Origin: Chloroflexota bacterium
GTDB taxonomy: Bacteria > Chloroflexota > Limnocylindria > Limnocylindrales > CSP1-4
NCBI GenBank assembly: GCA_021812735.1
Contig: JAKAMV010000197.1
Coordinates: 1-12,600, forward strand
Direction of reading: 5' to 3'
DNA length: 12,600 nt
The translations under genes were made by a program, and so were the position numbers. Positions 6,288-12,600 of the stretch are shown piece after piece. A model generated the notes under the pieces. It did not search any database. It was not told where the DNA came from and worked only from the letters and a program-made list of their open reading frames with translations. Within the stretch, counting starts at the first letter, position 1, and each line of letters starts with the position of its first letter.

Positions 6288-6321
6288 GGGCCCTCGCCGG
6301 GAGGCGAGGGCCCTTCGTTTT
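6288..6321 (+). terminator. Intrinsic terminator / candidate attenuator before ilvB
   Basis: GGGCCCTCGCC (6288-6298), a GGGA loop and GGCGAGGGCCC (6303-6313) form a perfect 11-bp stem, followed by TTCGTTTT (6314-6321). This is the strongest terminator in the window. It ends only 7 bases before the ribosome binding site of the acetolactate synthase gene and far (480 bases) from the methyltransferase stop, so it most likely acts in the leader of the former. Confidence 0.8.
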
Positions 6322-6343
6322 GTGCAGCAGGAGGACCACCCCG

Positions 6344-8155
6344 ATGACGACCCACCGCACACCCGATCGAGCGGGGTCACGCACCGGGCGGCCTGCGACC
6401 GGCGCGTTCAGCACACGGGCACCGCTGGAGCTGCCCGCGGCGGCGCGCAGCCGCGCCAGGATCGGCGCGGACGTCGTCTTCGAGGCGCTCCTCCGCCAGG
6501 GTGTCGACGTCCTGTTCGGCTATCCGGGCGGCGTCCTCCTGCCCATGTACGACGTTCTGGGCGACTACCCCGAGCTGCGCCACATCCTGGTGCGCCACGA
6601 GCAGGGCGCCGCCCACGCCGCGGACGGCTATGCCCGGGCGACCGGCCGGGTGGGCGTCTGCCTGGCCACCTCGGGCCCCGGGGCGACCAACCTCGTGACC
6701 GGCATCGCCACCGCCATGCTCGACTCGAGTCCGATCGTCGCGATCACCGGCAACGTGACATCCACGCTGCTGGGCAAGGACGCGTTCCAGGAGATCGACA
6801 TCACCGGTATCACGCTGCCCATCACCAAGCACAACTACCTGGTCCGCGACGCGGACGAGCTGCCCGCGGTGTTCGCCGAGGCGTTCCACATCGCCCGCAC
6901 CGGCCGACCCGGGCCCGTCCACATCGACATCACCAAGGACGCGTTGCAGCAGGAGACTTGGGCGCCACATCCGGAAGCCGCCGCTGTCGGCGCGGGTCTG
7001 CCGGGCTTTCGGCCCACGCTCGACGGCCATCCCCGCCAGCTCCGGCTCGCCGCCGAACTCATCGACGCGGCGGAACGGCCGGTGATCCTGGCCGGCCACG
7101 GAATTCTCCTCGGCGACGCTACCGACGAGCTGCTCTCCTTCGCCGAGCGCACCAGGATCCCGATCGCCCACACCCTCCTCGGCGCAGGCGCGATTCCCGA
7201 AGACCACCCCCTCTCCTACGGCTACATGGGCATGCACGGCTGGAAGCACGTCAACCGCGCCATCCAGGCGGCCGATCTCCTGCTCGCGCTCGGCATGCGC
7301 TTCAGCGATCGGGTGACCGGAAGCGTCAGCACCTACGCCACCGGTGCGAAGATCATCCACGTCGACATCGATCCGGCCGAGATCGGCAAGAACGTGGGGG
7401 TGGAGGTGCCCATCGTGGGCGACGTGGGCCGGGTGCTGGCGGCCCTCACGCCCATGGTCGCCACTCGCCGCCCCGAGGACCGCGCCGCGTACCTCGCCGA
7501 ACTCGCGGCCTGGCGCGCCGAGTCGGAGGCGCGGCCCTGGCATGGCTCGGGCGCCTGGCGCGACGGTCTGCTATCGGCCGACTACGTGATCGAGCAGATT
7601 GCCGCGGCCACCGACCACGAAGCGACGCTCGTGGCCGACGTCGGCCAGAACCAGATGTGGACCGCCCGCTACGGGGGCTTCCGGGCACCCCGCTCGCACC
7701 TGAGCTCGGGCGGTCTCGGCACGATGGGCTTCGCCCTGCCCGCTGCGATGGGGGCGGCCGTCGGGCGGCCCGATCGCGAGACCTGGGCGATCTGCGGCGA
7801 TGGCGGCTTCCAGATGACCATGCAGCAGCTGGGCACCCTGATGGCCGAGCGCATCGCGGTCAAGATCGCGATCCTCGACAACACCAAGCTCGGCATGATC
7901 CGCCAGTGGCAGGAGCTGGTGTACGCGGGCAACTACCAGTCCTCCCACCTCGAGAACCCGGACTTCGTGGCGCTGGCCGGTGCCTACCGGATCCCGGCCT
8001 TCCTCGCGACGAGGCCCGACGAGGTGCCCGCCGCGATCGCGGCGGCGCGCGCCGCCCACGGTCCGGCGCTCATCCACTTCCGGATCGCAGACCAGCAGAA
8101 CGTCTTTCCCTTCATGCCGGCGGGCGCGGGACTCTCGGACCTGCTGGAGGAGTAG
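6344..8155 (+). CDS. ilvB: Acetolactate synthase, large (catalytic) subunit
   Basis: This 603-residue thiamine diphosphate enzyme condenses two pyruvates to acetolactate, or pyruvate with 2-oxobutyrate to acetohydroxybutyrate: the first common step of valine, leucine and isoleucine synthesis. Features in order: GYPGGVLLPMYD (59-70); RHEQGAAHAADGYARATG with the catalytic glutamate E86; TSGPGATNLVTGIATAMLDS (109-128); DAFQEIDI (146-153); a central FAD/Rossmann-type domain (about 225-370); GDGGFQM (485-491), the start of the ThDP/magnesium motif, with the matching Asn in LDNTKLGMIRQWQ (511-523). Length is normal; the first 38 residues are a non-conserved extension. ATG 6344 is supported by AGGAGG (6329-6334). 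A terminator and tandem repeats upstream suggest attenuation. No small subunit gene (ilvN) follows, unlike many operons. A catabolic synthase is less likely given the close fit to biosynthetic motifs. Confidence 0.93.
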   Translation: MTTHRTPDRAGSRTGRPATGAFSTRAPLELPAAARSRARIGADVVFEALLRQGVDVLFGYPGGVLLPMYDVLGDYPELRHILVRHEQGAAHAADGYARATGRVGVCLATSGPGATNLVTGIATAMLDSSPIVAITGNVTSTLLGKDAFQEIDITGITLPITKHNYLVRDADELPAVFAEAFHIARTGRPGPVHIDITKDALQQETWAPHPEAAAVGAGLPGFRPTLDGHPRQLRLAAELIDAAERPVILAGHGILLGDATDELLSFAERTRIPIAHTLLGAGAIPEDHPLSYGYMGMHGWKHVNRAIQAADLLLALGMRFSDRVTGSVSTYATGAKIIHVDIDPAEIGKNVGVEVPIVGDVGRVLAALTPMVATRRPEDRAAYLAELAAWRAESEARPWHGSGAWRDGLLSADYVIEQIAAATDHEATLVADVGQNQMWTARYGGFRAPRSHLSSGGLGTMGFALPAAMGAAVGRPDRETWAICGDGGFQMTMQQLGTLMAERIAVKIAILDNTKLGMIRQWQELVYAGNYQSSHLENPDFVALAGAYRIPAFLATRPDEVPAAIAAARAAHGPALIHFRIADQQNVFPFMPAGAGLSDLLEE

Positions 8156-8485
8156 GAGACCGTGCTCCTCCGGGGCGACGTCCCGCCTCGGTGGACCGGG
8201 GCCAACGGGACGCCCGGTCGGACCCGGGGAGGCGGCAAGGGGCTGCCCATCAGGGGGCGCGGTCCACCAGGCGCAGGGTGGAGCACTTCGAGCTGCAGAA
8301 ATGAGCCGAGGCCATGCAAGCCGTCCCCAACCCGAGCCACGTTGCGGTGCGGTCCGGCACCCCCCCGGGGTCTAAACGCGTGACAGCTGGGCCGCAGGAG
8401 GCTCCCTTTCGCAGCGCCCACTGACCACGGTTGCTAGGGGACCCAGGTACCATCCGAGGATGGTGTCGCGCAGGTGCCGCTGGCC
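8156..8485. other. Non-coding stretch between convergent ilvB and lacI-type genes
   Basis: No ilvN-like ACT-domain frame and no other credible gene is present; the open frames are Arg/Pro/Gly rich. Near the right end, ACCATC-CGAG-GATGGT (8449-8464 including one further closing pair) is a compact hairpin between the two convergent stops and may help terminate one or both transcripts, though no T-run follows. Confidence 0.4.
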
Positions 8486-9505
8486 TCAGCCCGTGGCCGG
8501 TCCCGTGGAATCCCGCACCACGAGCTCCGGGCGCAGCACCTCGACGGTGGGCTCGCCCCTCGGAGCGAGCCCCTCGATCGCCTGCGTGACTGCCCGACGC
8601 GCCATCTCACGAGTTGGCATGCGGACCGTGGTGAGCGCGGGGACCGTGAACGACGAGAGCGGCAGGTCGTCGAAGCCGGTGACGGACAGCTCGTCCGGGA
8701 CGCCCCGCCCACGCACCGCCGCGCCGTGGAGGACGCCGATCGCGAGCTGGTCGGTGGAGCAGACGATCGCCGTGGGCGGCACCCGCAGCCCGAGCAGGAC
8801 GGCCAGGGCCCGCTCGCCTCCGGCTGGCGCGTTGGGGACCTGCTGGAGGTACCCCTCCGGGAGGGCCAGCCCGGCTGCGCGGATCCGCTCCTCCCATCCC
8901 GCCTGGCGCTCTTCGATGTCGCCCAGGGGGCGGCCACCGACGAAGGCGATGCGCCGGTGCCCCCACGCGAGGAGGTGCTCCACTGCGCGCGCGATGCCCC
9001 AGCGGTTGTCCACGCTGATGGTGGGAAGCCCCTGCGACCGGGTACCCTGCCAGAGGCCGACCACGGGCACGTGGCTGCCGGCGAGATCCTCCATCAGGCG
9101 CGGCTGGTCGGTCATGTCGCCCAAGACGAGGATCGCGTCGACGTGGCGCGTCTCGAGCACCGAGCGCAGGACGATCGCCTCGTCGGCCCGGCCATGCGCG
9201 TGGCCCAGCACGACGTGGTAGCCGCGCGCCGCGGCCTCGCTCGAGACCGCCTCGATCGCCCCGGCGAAGAAGGGGTCCGTGATCTCCCGCACGATGACGC
9301 CGAGGAGCATGGTGCGCGCGCCCCGGAGTCCCCGCGCGAGCGGGTTCGGGCGGTACCCCAGACGGTCCGCCGCAGCGACCACCCGCTCGCGCGTGTCCGC
9401 ACTGAACTGGATCGAGGACGGGGCCCCATTGAGCACCCGCGAGACGGTGCTCTGCGAGACGCGCGCCTCTCGCGCGACGTCCTGCATCCTCGCTTGGTCG
9501 GGCAC
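8486..9505 (-). CDS. LacI-family transcriptional regulator
   Basis: This 339-residue regulator has the LacI helix-turn-helix at its very start (MQDVAREARVSQSTVSRVLN, 7-26), the hinge region YRPNPLARGLRG (51-62), and a periplasmic-binding-protein-like effector domain with LGVIVREITDPFFA (68-81), AILVLGD (124-130), RIAFVGGRP (185-193) and VTGFDDLPLSSFTVPALTTV (275-294). Proteins of this family are dimeric or tetrameric repressors that release DNA on binding a sugar or related ligand; the ligand here is unknown. GTG 9505 is chosen because AGGAG lies 7 bases upstream; the ATG at 9487 is the conserved family start but lacks such a site. No sugar transport or catabolic gene adjoins it. An insertion sequence occupies the upstream side, so its target may have been displaced. 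Confidence 0.9.
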   Translation of the reverse strand: MPDQARMQDVAREARVSQSTVSRVLNGAPSSIQFSADTRERVVAAADRLGYRPNPLARGLRGARTMLLGVIVREITDPFFAGAIEAVSSEAAARGYHVVLGHAHGRADEAIVLRSVLETRHVDAILVLGDMTDQPRLMEDLAGSHVPVVGLWQGTRSQGLPTISVDNRWGIARAVEHLLAWGHRRIAFVGGRPLGDIEERQAGWEERIRAAGLALPEGYLQQVPNAPAGGERALAVLLGLRVPPTAIVCSTDQLAIGVLHGAAVRGRGVPDELSVTGFDDLPLSSFTVPALTTVRMPTREMARRAVTQAIEGLAPRGEPTVEVLRPELVVRDSTGPATG

Positions 9506-9667
9506 GCGATCACTCCTGCTGGGCCGCGGCCCCGGGGCCTCGCTGCGGTCCTGGGCGCCTGCAGCCCCCATGGTGCCCTACCCGGCGCACGTTGGCTCGG
9601 TCCGCACGGGCCCTCCTCGCGCCGCGTCTCGCTCGTGCCGCCGTGGCCACCAGCGCAGCCGGCACGA

Positions 9668-9679
9668 GTGAGCGCTCCC
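9668..9679. promoter_or_regulatory. LacI-type operator candidate
   Basis: GTGAGCGCTCCC contains the perfect palindrome GAGCGCTC with a central CG, and differs at one base from the symmetric lac operator core GTGAGCGCTCAC. It lies 163 bases upstream of the LacI-family gene and 57 bases left of the insertion sequence. A short palindrome like this can arise by chance in GC-rich DNA. Confidence 0.35.
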
Positions 9680-9735
9680 CCGCGAGGCGAGGGCATGCCG
9701 CGTCGACGCTCGACAGGCTGGCGCATCGTCACTAA

Positions 9736-10780
9736 GGGCCTGTACCCGAAAGTTCGCGTTCGGCGCGGCCGGATCGTGCCAAGAAAGCTGTCATGCCCGG
9801 CCCGCAGGCTCTCGGCATGGGCTTCGCAATCGCGCTCTCCGACGAGCAGTGGGCCCTCGTGGCCGACCTCTTCGACCCGCCCGGTCGACGGGGCGCACCG
9901 GCGCGCATCCCGCGCCGCCAGATGGTCGACGCGATGCTCTTCATCGCCCGCACCGGCTGCCAATGGCGCTATCTGCCCGAGCGCTACGCACCGTGGGGCG
10001 CGGTGTGGAAGCAGTGGTGCCGCTGGCGCGCCAACGGCGTGTGGGAGCGGGCCATGGCGCGCCTGGCGGCGATCATCCGGCTGGAGCACGACCGCGAGCC
10101 CATCCCCTCGATGGTCATGGTGGACGCGCAGACCGTGAAGGGCGGCCGCTACGGCCCGACGTTCCACCAGGCGGGCGGACCGGGGGGCCGCACGATCGGC
10201 ACGAAGCGCACCGTGCTCGTCGAGATCCTGGGTTTGCCGGTCGCGGCGCAGGCCATCTCGGCGCGGCCCCACGACGTGCGGGCCGGGCGGGAGATCCTGC
10301 GCGACCGTCTCGACGATCTGCCCCGGGTGCGCGCGATCGTCGCCGACCGCGGCTATCGGGGCCTGCGTGCGCTGGCCGAGCGACGCCACCTGCGTCTCGA
10401 CATCAAGGCGCCCCCCAAGGGCGTGCCGGGCTTCACCCCGCTGTGGCCGCTCTACAAGGTCGAGCACGCCTTCGCGCAGCTGGGACGCTGGCGCCGCCTG
10501 TCGCGCTGCTACGAGGGCACCGAGGCGAGCGCCACCGCCTGGCTCCAGGTGGCCGCGGTCGCCTACCTGCTCTGGCGGGCCTTCGTGTAGCCCGCTCCCG
10601 CTCATCGCGCAGCCCAGCGCCGGCCCCGGGCGTTCGCTCGGCGCCAGCATGCGCGCCGGGGCGCCGACCAAGGTGCTGCCACGGCTCCACCGCCACGCGG
10701 GACCATCGCCTGATCCGCTGGCGGCCTCGCCGATGCCGGGCCCGTTGGCGCTTGCGCTGGCGGAGTTCATCCACAGCCCC
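9736..10780 (+). mobile_element. IS5-like insertion sequence
   Basis: The element carries one transposase gene. The proposed ends are GGGCCTGT at 9736 and, read inward on the other strand, GGGGCTGT at 10780; they match at 7 of the first 8 bases and more weakly beyond (10 of 15). TAA flanks both ends directly (9733-9735 and 10781-10783). CTAA could be the duplication if the right end is moved by one base. IS5-family elements make short duplications at TNA or CTAR-type targets. The total of about 1.05 kb suits the family, although 190 bases between transposase stop and right end is longer than usual. The ends are therefore tentative. Confidence 0.6.
9793..10590 (+). CDS. IS5-family transposase
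   Basis: This 265-residue DDE transposase begins with the IS5-type N-terminal domain (LSDEQWALVADLFDPP and CQWRYLPERYAPWGAVWKQW). The catalytic residues appear complete: D111 in MVDAQTVKGG, D185 in IVADRGYRG and E224 in KVEHAFAQLGRWRRLSRCYE. No frameshift or stop interrupts it, so it may be functional. The ATG at 9793 is used; an in-frame ATG at 9817 is a possible alternative, and neither has a strong Shine-Dalgarno. It is the only gene in the element. Its GC content matches the host sequence, so it is not obviously a recent import from a low-GC genome. Confidence 0.9.
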   Translation: MPGPQALGMGFAIALSDEQWALVADLFDPPGRRGAPARIPRRQMVDAMLFIARTGCQWRYLPERYAPWGAVWKQWCRWRANGVWERAMARLAAIIRLEHDREPIPSMVMVDAQTVKGGRYGPTFHQAGGPGGRTIGTKRTVLVEILGLPVAAQAISARPHDVRAGREILRDRLDDLPRVRAIVADRGYRGLRALAERRHLRLDIKAPPKGVPGFTPLWPLYKVEHAFAQLGRWRRLSRCYEGTEASATAWLQVAAVAYLLWRAFV

Positions 10781-10933
10781 TAAAGCGACGCGTACCCGGT
10801 GCGTTGCGACCGCACGCAGCACTGAGGGAATCAGCGCCACCGGCGTGGGCGTCGCCATCGACGGGGACGCGGAGGATCGATCGGATCCGGCGACGACCGC
10901 GAATCGCGGACCCGGCGGGACGGTCCACCGCAG
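10591..10933. other. Right end of the insertion sequence and flanking non-coding DNA
   Basis: Up to 10780 this is the non-coding tail of the insertion sequence. From 10784 to 10933 there is GC-rich sequence with no recognised gene. Frames here are Arg/Pro rich and none shows a known motif. Confidence 0.35.
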
Positions 10934-11158
10934 GTGACGGTGCGGCCGGACCCGTGGCCGGACGAGACCCACCCGCGCCCAGCGACGAGCGCCCGCACGA
11001 GGGGGCGGCGGGGGGCGTGGCTGCGGCTCGCGGGCGCCCTCCTGGTCGTGCTAACGGCGACGTTCTGGCTCCTCGTTCTATGCGCGATAGCGCGGCCGAG
11101 CCGCCGGGCGTCCCTCAGCTCTGTCAACCCAGCCCTCCTGGCCCACCGACCGGGCCGG
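10934..11158 (+). pseudogene. Possible gene remnant with one transmembrane segment
   Basis: A frame starting at GTG 10934 encodes a basic, Pro/Arg-rich cytoplasmic-type start followed by a clear hydrophobic segment (LRLAGALLVVLTATFWLLVL, about residues 31-50), then an Arg-rich stretch. Codons in this part favour G or C in third position, as real genes here do. The frame then runs without a stop into the antisense of the dimethylformamidase-like gene, where it stops resembling a protein. The visible part may be the 5' end of a gene cut off at the junction near 11100-11160. No Shine-Dalgarno is seen and no family is recognised. It may equally be chance open frame. Confidence 0.25.
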
Positions 11159-12448
11159 TCACGCCACCCCGTCGCCCAGGCGGTTGAGGAGGTTGGCGGT
11201 CATGATCCCGACCCGGCGGTCGAGCGGGGTGCGAACGCCGGCCCAGGTGCGGCGGCCGAAGTCATCGAGCGCCCAGGACCACTGGAAGGTGCCGGCCGCA
11301 AACACCGTCGCCCCCGACGGCGCGGTGTACAGGGTGGCGGTGTGGAACGGCGGGGTGTCCGGATCGACGTGATCCGGCACCACCGGGCTGCAGGCCAGCA
11401 GGATCGTGCCGGGCGGCGCGAGGGTCGGATTGTACGTGTCGTATTCCTGCCCCACCAGGTTGACCAGGGCGTCGCCGTTGCGCAGCCCGGTGTGCTCGTA
11501 GAGCCAGTGCCCGGCGTGGACCACCCGCCAGTCGGCCGGCCGGGTCACCACGTGCGCGTACATCTGGCCCACCACCGCCGCCTCGGGCTCCCGCACCGGG
11601 GCGGCGCGCCACAGGGTGGTGGTGAGGCGGGGGTCCGTGCGCGACAGCGGATCGGGGCCTCCCTTGTAGCAGGTCACCCGCCGGGCCGACCCGGACGGCG
11701 AGTCGTCCAGGCGGACCTGCCAGTACAGCTCGTTGGCCGAGAGGAAGCACACGTTCGTGCCCGCCGCGATGAGCCCCTCCAGCGCGTCGCGCATGCCGCG
11801 CGACCAGTACTCGTGATGGCCCTGGAAGACCACCAGCGGGCGGCCGGCGAAGACCTCGGGGTGGAGCACCAGATCGACGTCCGCGGCGTACTCGACGTCG
11901 CGGCCCTGGCGCTCGCACCAGCGGATGAACTGGAGCTCCCAGTAGAAGAGGAGCCCGGCACCCTGGTCGAGCACGTGCGGGCGATCGAAGCTCACCTGGG
12001 CCGCCTGCTGCGCCCCCCAGGGCATCGGCACGCCCGAGGAGTTGTAGGTGTAGAGGCTCTTGCCGCCCCAGCAATTGTAGGCCTGCCAGGTGGTGGCGGC
12101 GTTCACCACCAGGACCGGGGCGCGGTCCGCGCGGCTCGCGTCGGCGGGTGGCCGGACCACGAAGGGGACGTACCCGACGTCGCCTCCATCGGCCGCCTGC
12201 AGCAGCGCGAGGTGCATGCCGCTGGTCCAGCTCGCGTCGAGCTCGAGCTCGGTGGCGGCCGGCCAGCCGGCCTCGACGAGACCGAGGGACGAGGGCGGGG
12301 GGAGCGGGCCCGCGGCTGCCACGCGCAGGCGCTCCCGGCGCACCAGCCGACCGCCGGCTCCTCCATACCAGCCCAGGCGGTACCAGGTCACGTCCACCGC
12401 GCGGGAGCCGCTCGCGACGTGCAGGGTGGCGCGCTCCCCGGGCGCCAC
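11159..12448 (-). CDS. N,N-dimethylformamidase beta subunit-like protein, 5' end probably damaged
   Basis: These 429 residues match the family of N,N-dimethylformamidase large-subunit-like proteins: an N-terminal beta-rich part with VTWYRLGWYGGAGGRL (20-35), then TTWQAYNCWGGKSLY (119-133), the core VVFQGHHEYWS (206-216), SANELYWQVR (237-246), GQEYDTYNP (333-341) and AGTFQWSWALD (385-395). In Paracoccus dimethylformamidase the active iron is held by two Tyr and one Glu; H211-H212-E213-Y214 and the later E/Y residues are candidates here. The true substrate is unknown; many homologues are uncharacterised. GTG 12448 is the only usable start, but it has no Shine-Dalgarno and the homologous sequence (EGYVSAAS) continues upstream in frame to a TAG at 12533-12535. 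The native start, and perhaps a signal peptide, therefore seem lost at the junction with the dehydrogenase fragment. Confidence 0.75.
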   Translation of the reverse strand: MAPGERATLHVASGSRAVDVTWYRLGWYGGAGGRLVRRERLRVAAAGPLPPPSSLGLVEAGWPAATELELDASWTSGMHLALLQAADGGDVGYVPFVVRPPADASRADRAPVLVVNAATTWQAYNCWGGKSLYTYNSSGVPMPWGAQQAAQVSFDRPHVLDQGAGLLFYWELQFIRWCERQGRDVEYAADVDLVLHPEVFAGRPLVVFQGHHEYWSRGMRDALEGLIAAGTNVCFLSANELYWQVRLDDSPSGSARRVTCYKGGPDPLSRTDPRLTTTLWRAAPVREPEAAVVGQMYAHVVTRPADWRVVHAGHWLYEHTGLRNGDALVNLVGQEYDTYNPTLAPPGTILLACSPVVPDHVDPDTPPFHTATLYTAPSGATVFAAGTFQWSWALDDFGRRTWAGVRTPLDRRVGIMTANLLNRLGDGVA

Positions 12449-12494
12449 GGAGGCCGCCGAGACGTACCCCTCCGCGGCCGCGCTGCCGTCCGCG

Positions 12495-12600
12495 CACCAC
12501 TTGCTGCCCGGCGTGCAATTCTGTGGCGATGCCTACGAGGCCGCCCACGGCGCTGAAGCGCTGGTCATCTGCACCGAGTGGAACGAATTCAAGCAGCTCG
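12495..12600 (+). CDS. UDP-glucose 6-dehydrogenase, C-terminal-domain fragment (5' truncated, runs off window)
   Basis: The plus-strand frame reads HLLPGVQFCGDAY, then EAAHGAEALVICTEWNEFKQL, up to the window edge. The pattern Y-E-A-x-x-G-A-[DE]-A-L-V-[IV]-x-T-E-W-N-E-F is characteristic of the C-terminal UDP-binding domain of UDP-glucose/GDP-mannose dehydrogenases, which oxidise UDP-glucose to UDP-glucuronate for envelope polysaccharides. About 300 residues that should precede it (NAD-binding and central domains with the catalytic cysteine) are absent: the DNA to the left is the opposite-strand dimethylformamidase-like gene. No start codon or ribosome site is convincing. It is therefore a truncated pseudogene or the product of an assembly join. 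What follows beyond 12600 is not visible. Confidence 0.65.

Noticed and set aside
6377..7543. 388-residue minus-strand open frame over ilvB
   Set aside because: Shadow of a strongly conserved acetolactate synthase; no motifs of its own.
8162..8383. Frame just after ilvB with a fair ribosome site, considered as ilvN
   Set aside because: The product is Arg/Pro/Gly rich with no ACT-domain pattern and overlaps nothing conserved.
8474..10138. 554-residue plus-strand open frame spanning the LacI-type gene and part of the transposase
   Set aside because: It crosses two unrelated genes and the insertion end, has no recognisable domain, and is explained by high GC.

Overview
The window is a GC-rich (roughly 70% or more by eye) bacterial stretch with short, tightly packed genes, GTG starts and 1-base TGATG overlaps. 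A short CxxC/CxxxC 'ACRQRAYR' protein of a type common in Actinomycetota, together with the gene mix, suggests Actinomycetota or a GC-rich Chloroflexota-like lineage. This is inference; there is no rRNA or other marker gene.

Left part (1-4311): a small zinc-ribbon-like protein is followed by a divergent sulfur-handling module. On the minus strand an MFS transporter, a DsrE-family protein and an SQR-like FAD oxidoreductase form an operon (3545 down to 519). On the plus strand is a fused ArsR-type HTH + rhodanese regulator (3592-4311). The 46-base divergent promoter carries an AT-rich motif. A sister motif, inside a clear palindrome, sits about 1.35 kb away in front of a small CxxC protein gene (4839-4600, minus). 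The regulator may therefore control both. The roles fit together as reactive sulfur sensing by the rhodanese domain, sulfide/persulfide oxidation by the oxidoreductase, sulfur relay by DsrE, and transport by the MFS protein.

Middle (5101-8485): a class I SAM methyltransferase is followed by a 535-base leader region. The leader holds two perfect 69-bp tandem repeats and a strong intrinsic terminator placed just before the ribosome binding site of an acetolactate synthase catalytic subunit gene (ilvB type). That layout looks like transcription attenuation. No ilvN regulatory subunit follows.

Right part (8486-12600): a LacI-family regulator (minus) with a lac-operator-like palindrome upstream; an apparently intact IS5-like insertion sequence; a possible remnant reading frame with one membrane segment; a gene for an N,N-dimethylformamidase-beta-like protein (minus) with a damaged 5' end; and, at the window edge, a 5'-less fragment of a UDP-glucose dehydrogenase (plus). 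The last two meet head to head without start regions, which points to a deletion or an assembly join. The right part looks like a rearranged accessory region; the left two thirds look like ordinary, well-kept operons.
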